Part shown: in pieces, positions 8,326 to 8,968 of the stretch
How the letters are laid out: each line of letters starts with the position of its first letter
Position numbering within the stretch: position 1 is the first letter of the stretch
Source of the DNA: Acidobacteriaceae bacterium
GTDB lineage: Bacteria > Acidobacteriota > Vicinamibacteria > Vicinamibacterales > CAVVIG01
Length of the DNA stretch: 8,968 bases
Assembly: GCA_031274845.1 (NCBI GenBank)
Contig: JAISPN010000185.1
Span: forward strand, 1 to 8,968
Reading direction: 5' to 3'
Notes under the pieces: model-generated
Told to the model about the DNA's origin: nothing
What the model saw: the letters and a program-made list of their open reading frames with translations, nothing else
Databases searched by the model: none
Program-made: the position numbers and the translations under genes

Positions 8326-8968
8326 CACCAGAACCTCAACAGGCCCGCGTGGATCTTCGTCAACGCGCCGGTCGCCGGATCGAGCGCCAGCACGCGCGAC
8401 GCCGCGGCTTCCGCGTAGGCGCGATCGGCGGTCAGCGTTACCGACGTCACGCCGCGCGCGTCGAGCACGCGCCGCATGTCGCGCGCGAACGCGAGCGCCT
8501 CTTCCGCGGGCACCGAGGCGGAGGGATGCTCGACGAGCAACAGCGATGGGCCGAGCGCCAGCGCGCGAGCAAATCGCATCCGCATCCGCTCGGCGGCCGT
8601 CAGCGCGCCAGCCTGACGATCGAGGACGTCTTCACCGAGGCCGCTCTCGAGCGCCAGCACACGCGCTTTCTCGTAGATGTCCGGCGGCGGCGGATCAATC
8701 TCAAGCGAAAACGGAAGCGCCAGATTTTGCGCGACCGAAAACTGATCGACCAGCGCCGCCCGCTCGGAGACGATGCCGAACCGATCGAGCGTCGAGAGCC
8801 AGTCGGCGCTGTCAACGATGTCCGCGGTGCGGCGACCACAGACCTCAATCGTCCCGCTGTCCGGAAGCGCCGCGCCCGTCACCAGACTGATGAACACTTC
8901 AGCCGACGGCTGATCGAATCCGGTCAGCGCGACCTGTTCGCCCGCCTCGACCGACAGGCCGGCAATCC
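8325..8968 (-). CDS. ABC-transporter ATPase-like protein with degenerate catalytic motifs (partial, N-terminus off window)
   Basis: The fold is that of an ABC ATPase subunit, closest by eye to MlaF-type lipid-transport ATPases, but nearly every catalytic motif is altered. The frame is open to the right edge, so the N-terminus is missing; no start inside the window is needed. Walker A reads TGFDQPSAEV instead of TGxxGxGKST: the lysine position (8901-8903) is Ala and both glycines are lost. The Q-loop area reads GIVSERAALVDQFSV, without the usual FQ pair. The signature is LTAAERMRMRFARAL rather than LSGGQ. Walker B is SLLLVEHPSAS, with Glu-His in place of Asp-Glu. The H-loop is TADRA, with Ala for the switch His. 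The surrounding scaffold (PDSGTIEVCG, NLALPF, FARALALGPS, SRVLAL) is well kept. This suggests a folded, non-hydrolysing partner or regulator rather than a decaying pseudogene. It precedes and overlaps the HAD phosphatase gene. Confidence 0.82.
   Translation of the reverse strand, partial: IAGLSVEAGEQVALTGFDQPSAEVFISLVTGAALPDSGTIEVCGRRTADIVDSADWLSTLDRFGIVSERAALVDQFSVAQNLALPFSLEIDPPPPDIYEKARVLALESGLGEDVLDRQAGALTAAERMRMRFARALALGPSLLLVEHPSASVPAEEALAFARDMRRVLDARGVTSVTLTADRAYAEAAASRVLALDPATGALTKIHAGLLRFW

Noticed and set aside
7882..8418. 178-codon plus-strand open frame opposite the HAD and ABC-like genes
   Set aside because: No motif, and it spans the coupled junction of two supported genes on the other strand.
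8325..8897. Complete short ABC-like gene starting at GTG 8897
   Set aside because: The frame continues upstream to the window edge with family-typical sequence (VEAGEQVALTGF), so the gene is longer and cut by the window.

Overview
The window is high-GC bacterial DNA with tightly packed genes, very few AT-rich gaps, frequent GTG starts and long antisense open frames caused by codon bias. A LysW-type carrier, an RND pair with a lipoprotein adaptor, a CorC-type protein and a diverged MlaF-like ABC cassette would fit an Acidobacteriota-type genome. That placement is inferred from gene content and composition only; no rRNA or marker gene is present.

Layout. Positions 1-234 (minus) hold the 5' part of a LysW-like zinc-ribbon protein with a very acidic tail that runs off the left edge. 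A 245-bp divergent spacer (235-479) carries a perfect minus-strand TATAAT box, a GC-rich palindrome and an extended -10 for the plus-strand gene. Positions 480-1808 (plus) encode a CNNM/CBS/CorC membrane protein. The 224-bp gap 1809-2032 contains an inverted cluster of ATCTGGTC-type octamers. Positions 2033-6409 (plus) are a two-gene RND efflux operon (lipoprotein adaptor, then AcrB-type permease) with a 3-bp gap; no outer-membrane channel or regulator gene is visible. A small two-helix membrane protein follows (6457-6681, plus), possibly read from a leaderless transcript. Its stop overlaps, tail to tail, the stop of a MobA/MocA-like nucleotidyltransferase (6678-7283, minus). A divergent spacer then leads to a short cold-shock-domain protein (7394-7600, plus), which is convergent with a two-gene minus-strand unit. 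That unit is an ABC-type ATPase fragment with degenerate catalytic motifs (8325-8968, open at the right edge) followed, with a TGATG overlap, by a HAD-family phosphatase (7627-8325).

How the genes relate. The adaptor and permease clearly work together in efflux. The ABC-like protein and the HAD phosphatase are translationally coupled. The remaining genes look like unrelated housekeeping functions side by side. No mobile element, CRISPR array, tRNA or rRNA was seen. No convincing new multi-gene defence or biosynthetic system is visible. The most unusual items are the apparently catalytically dead ABC cassette, the acidic extension of the LysW-like protein, and the inverted octamer cluster at 1812-1918.
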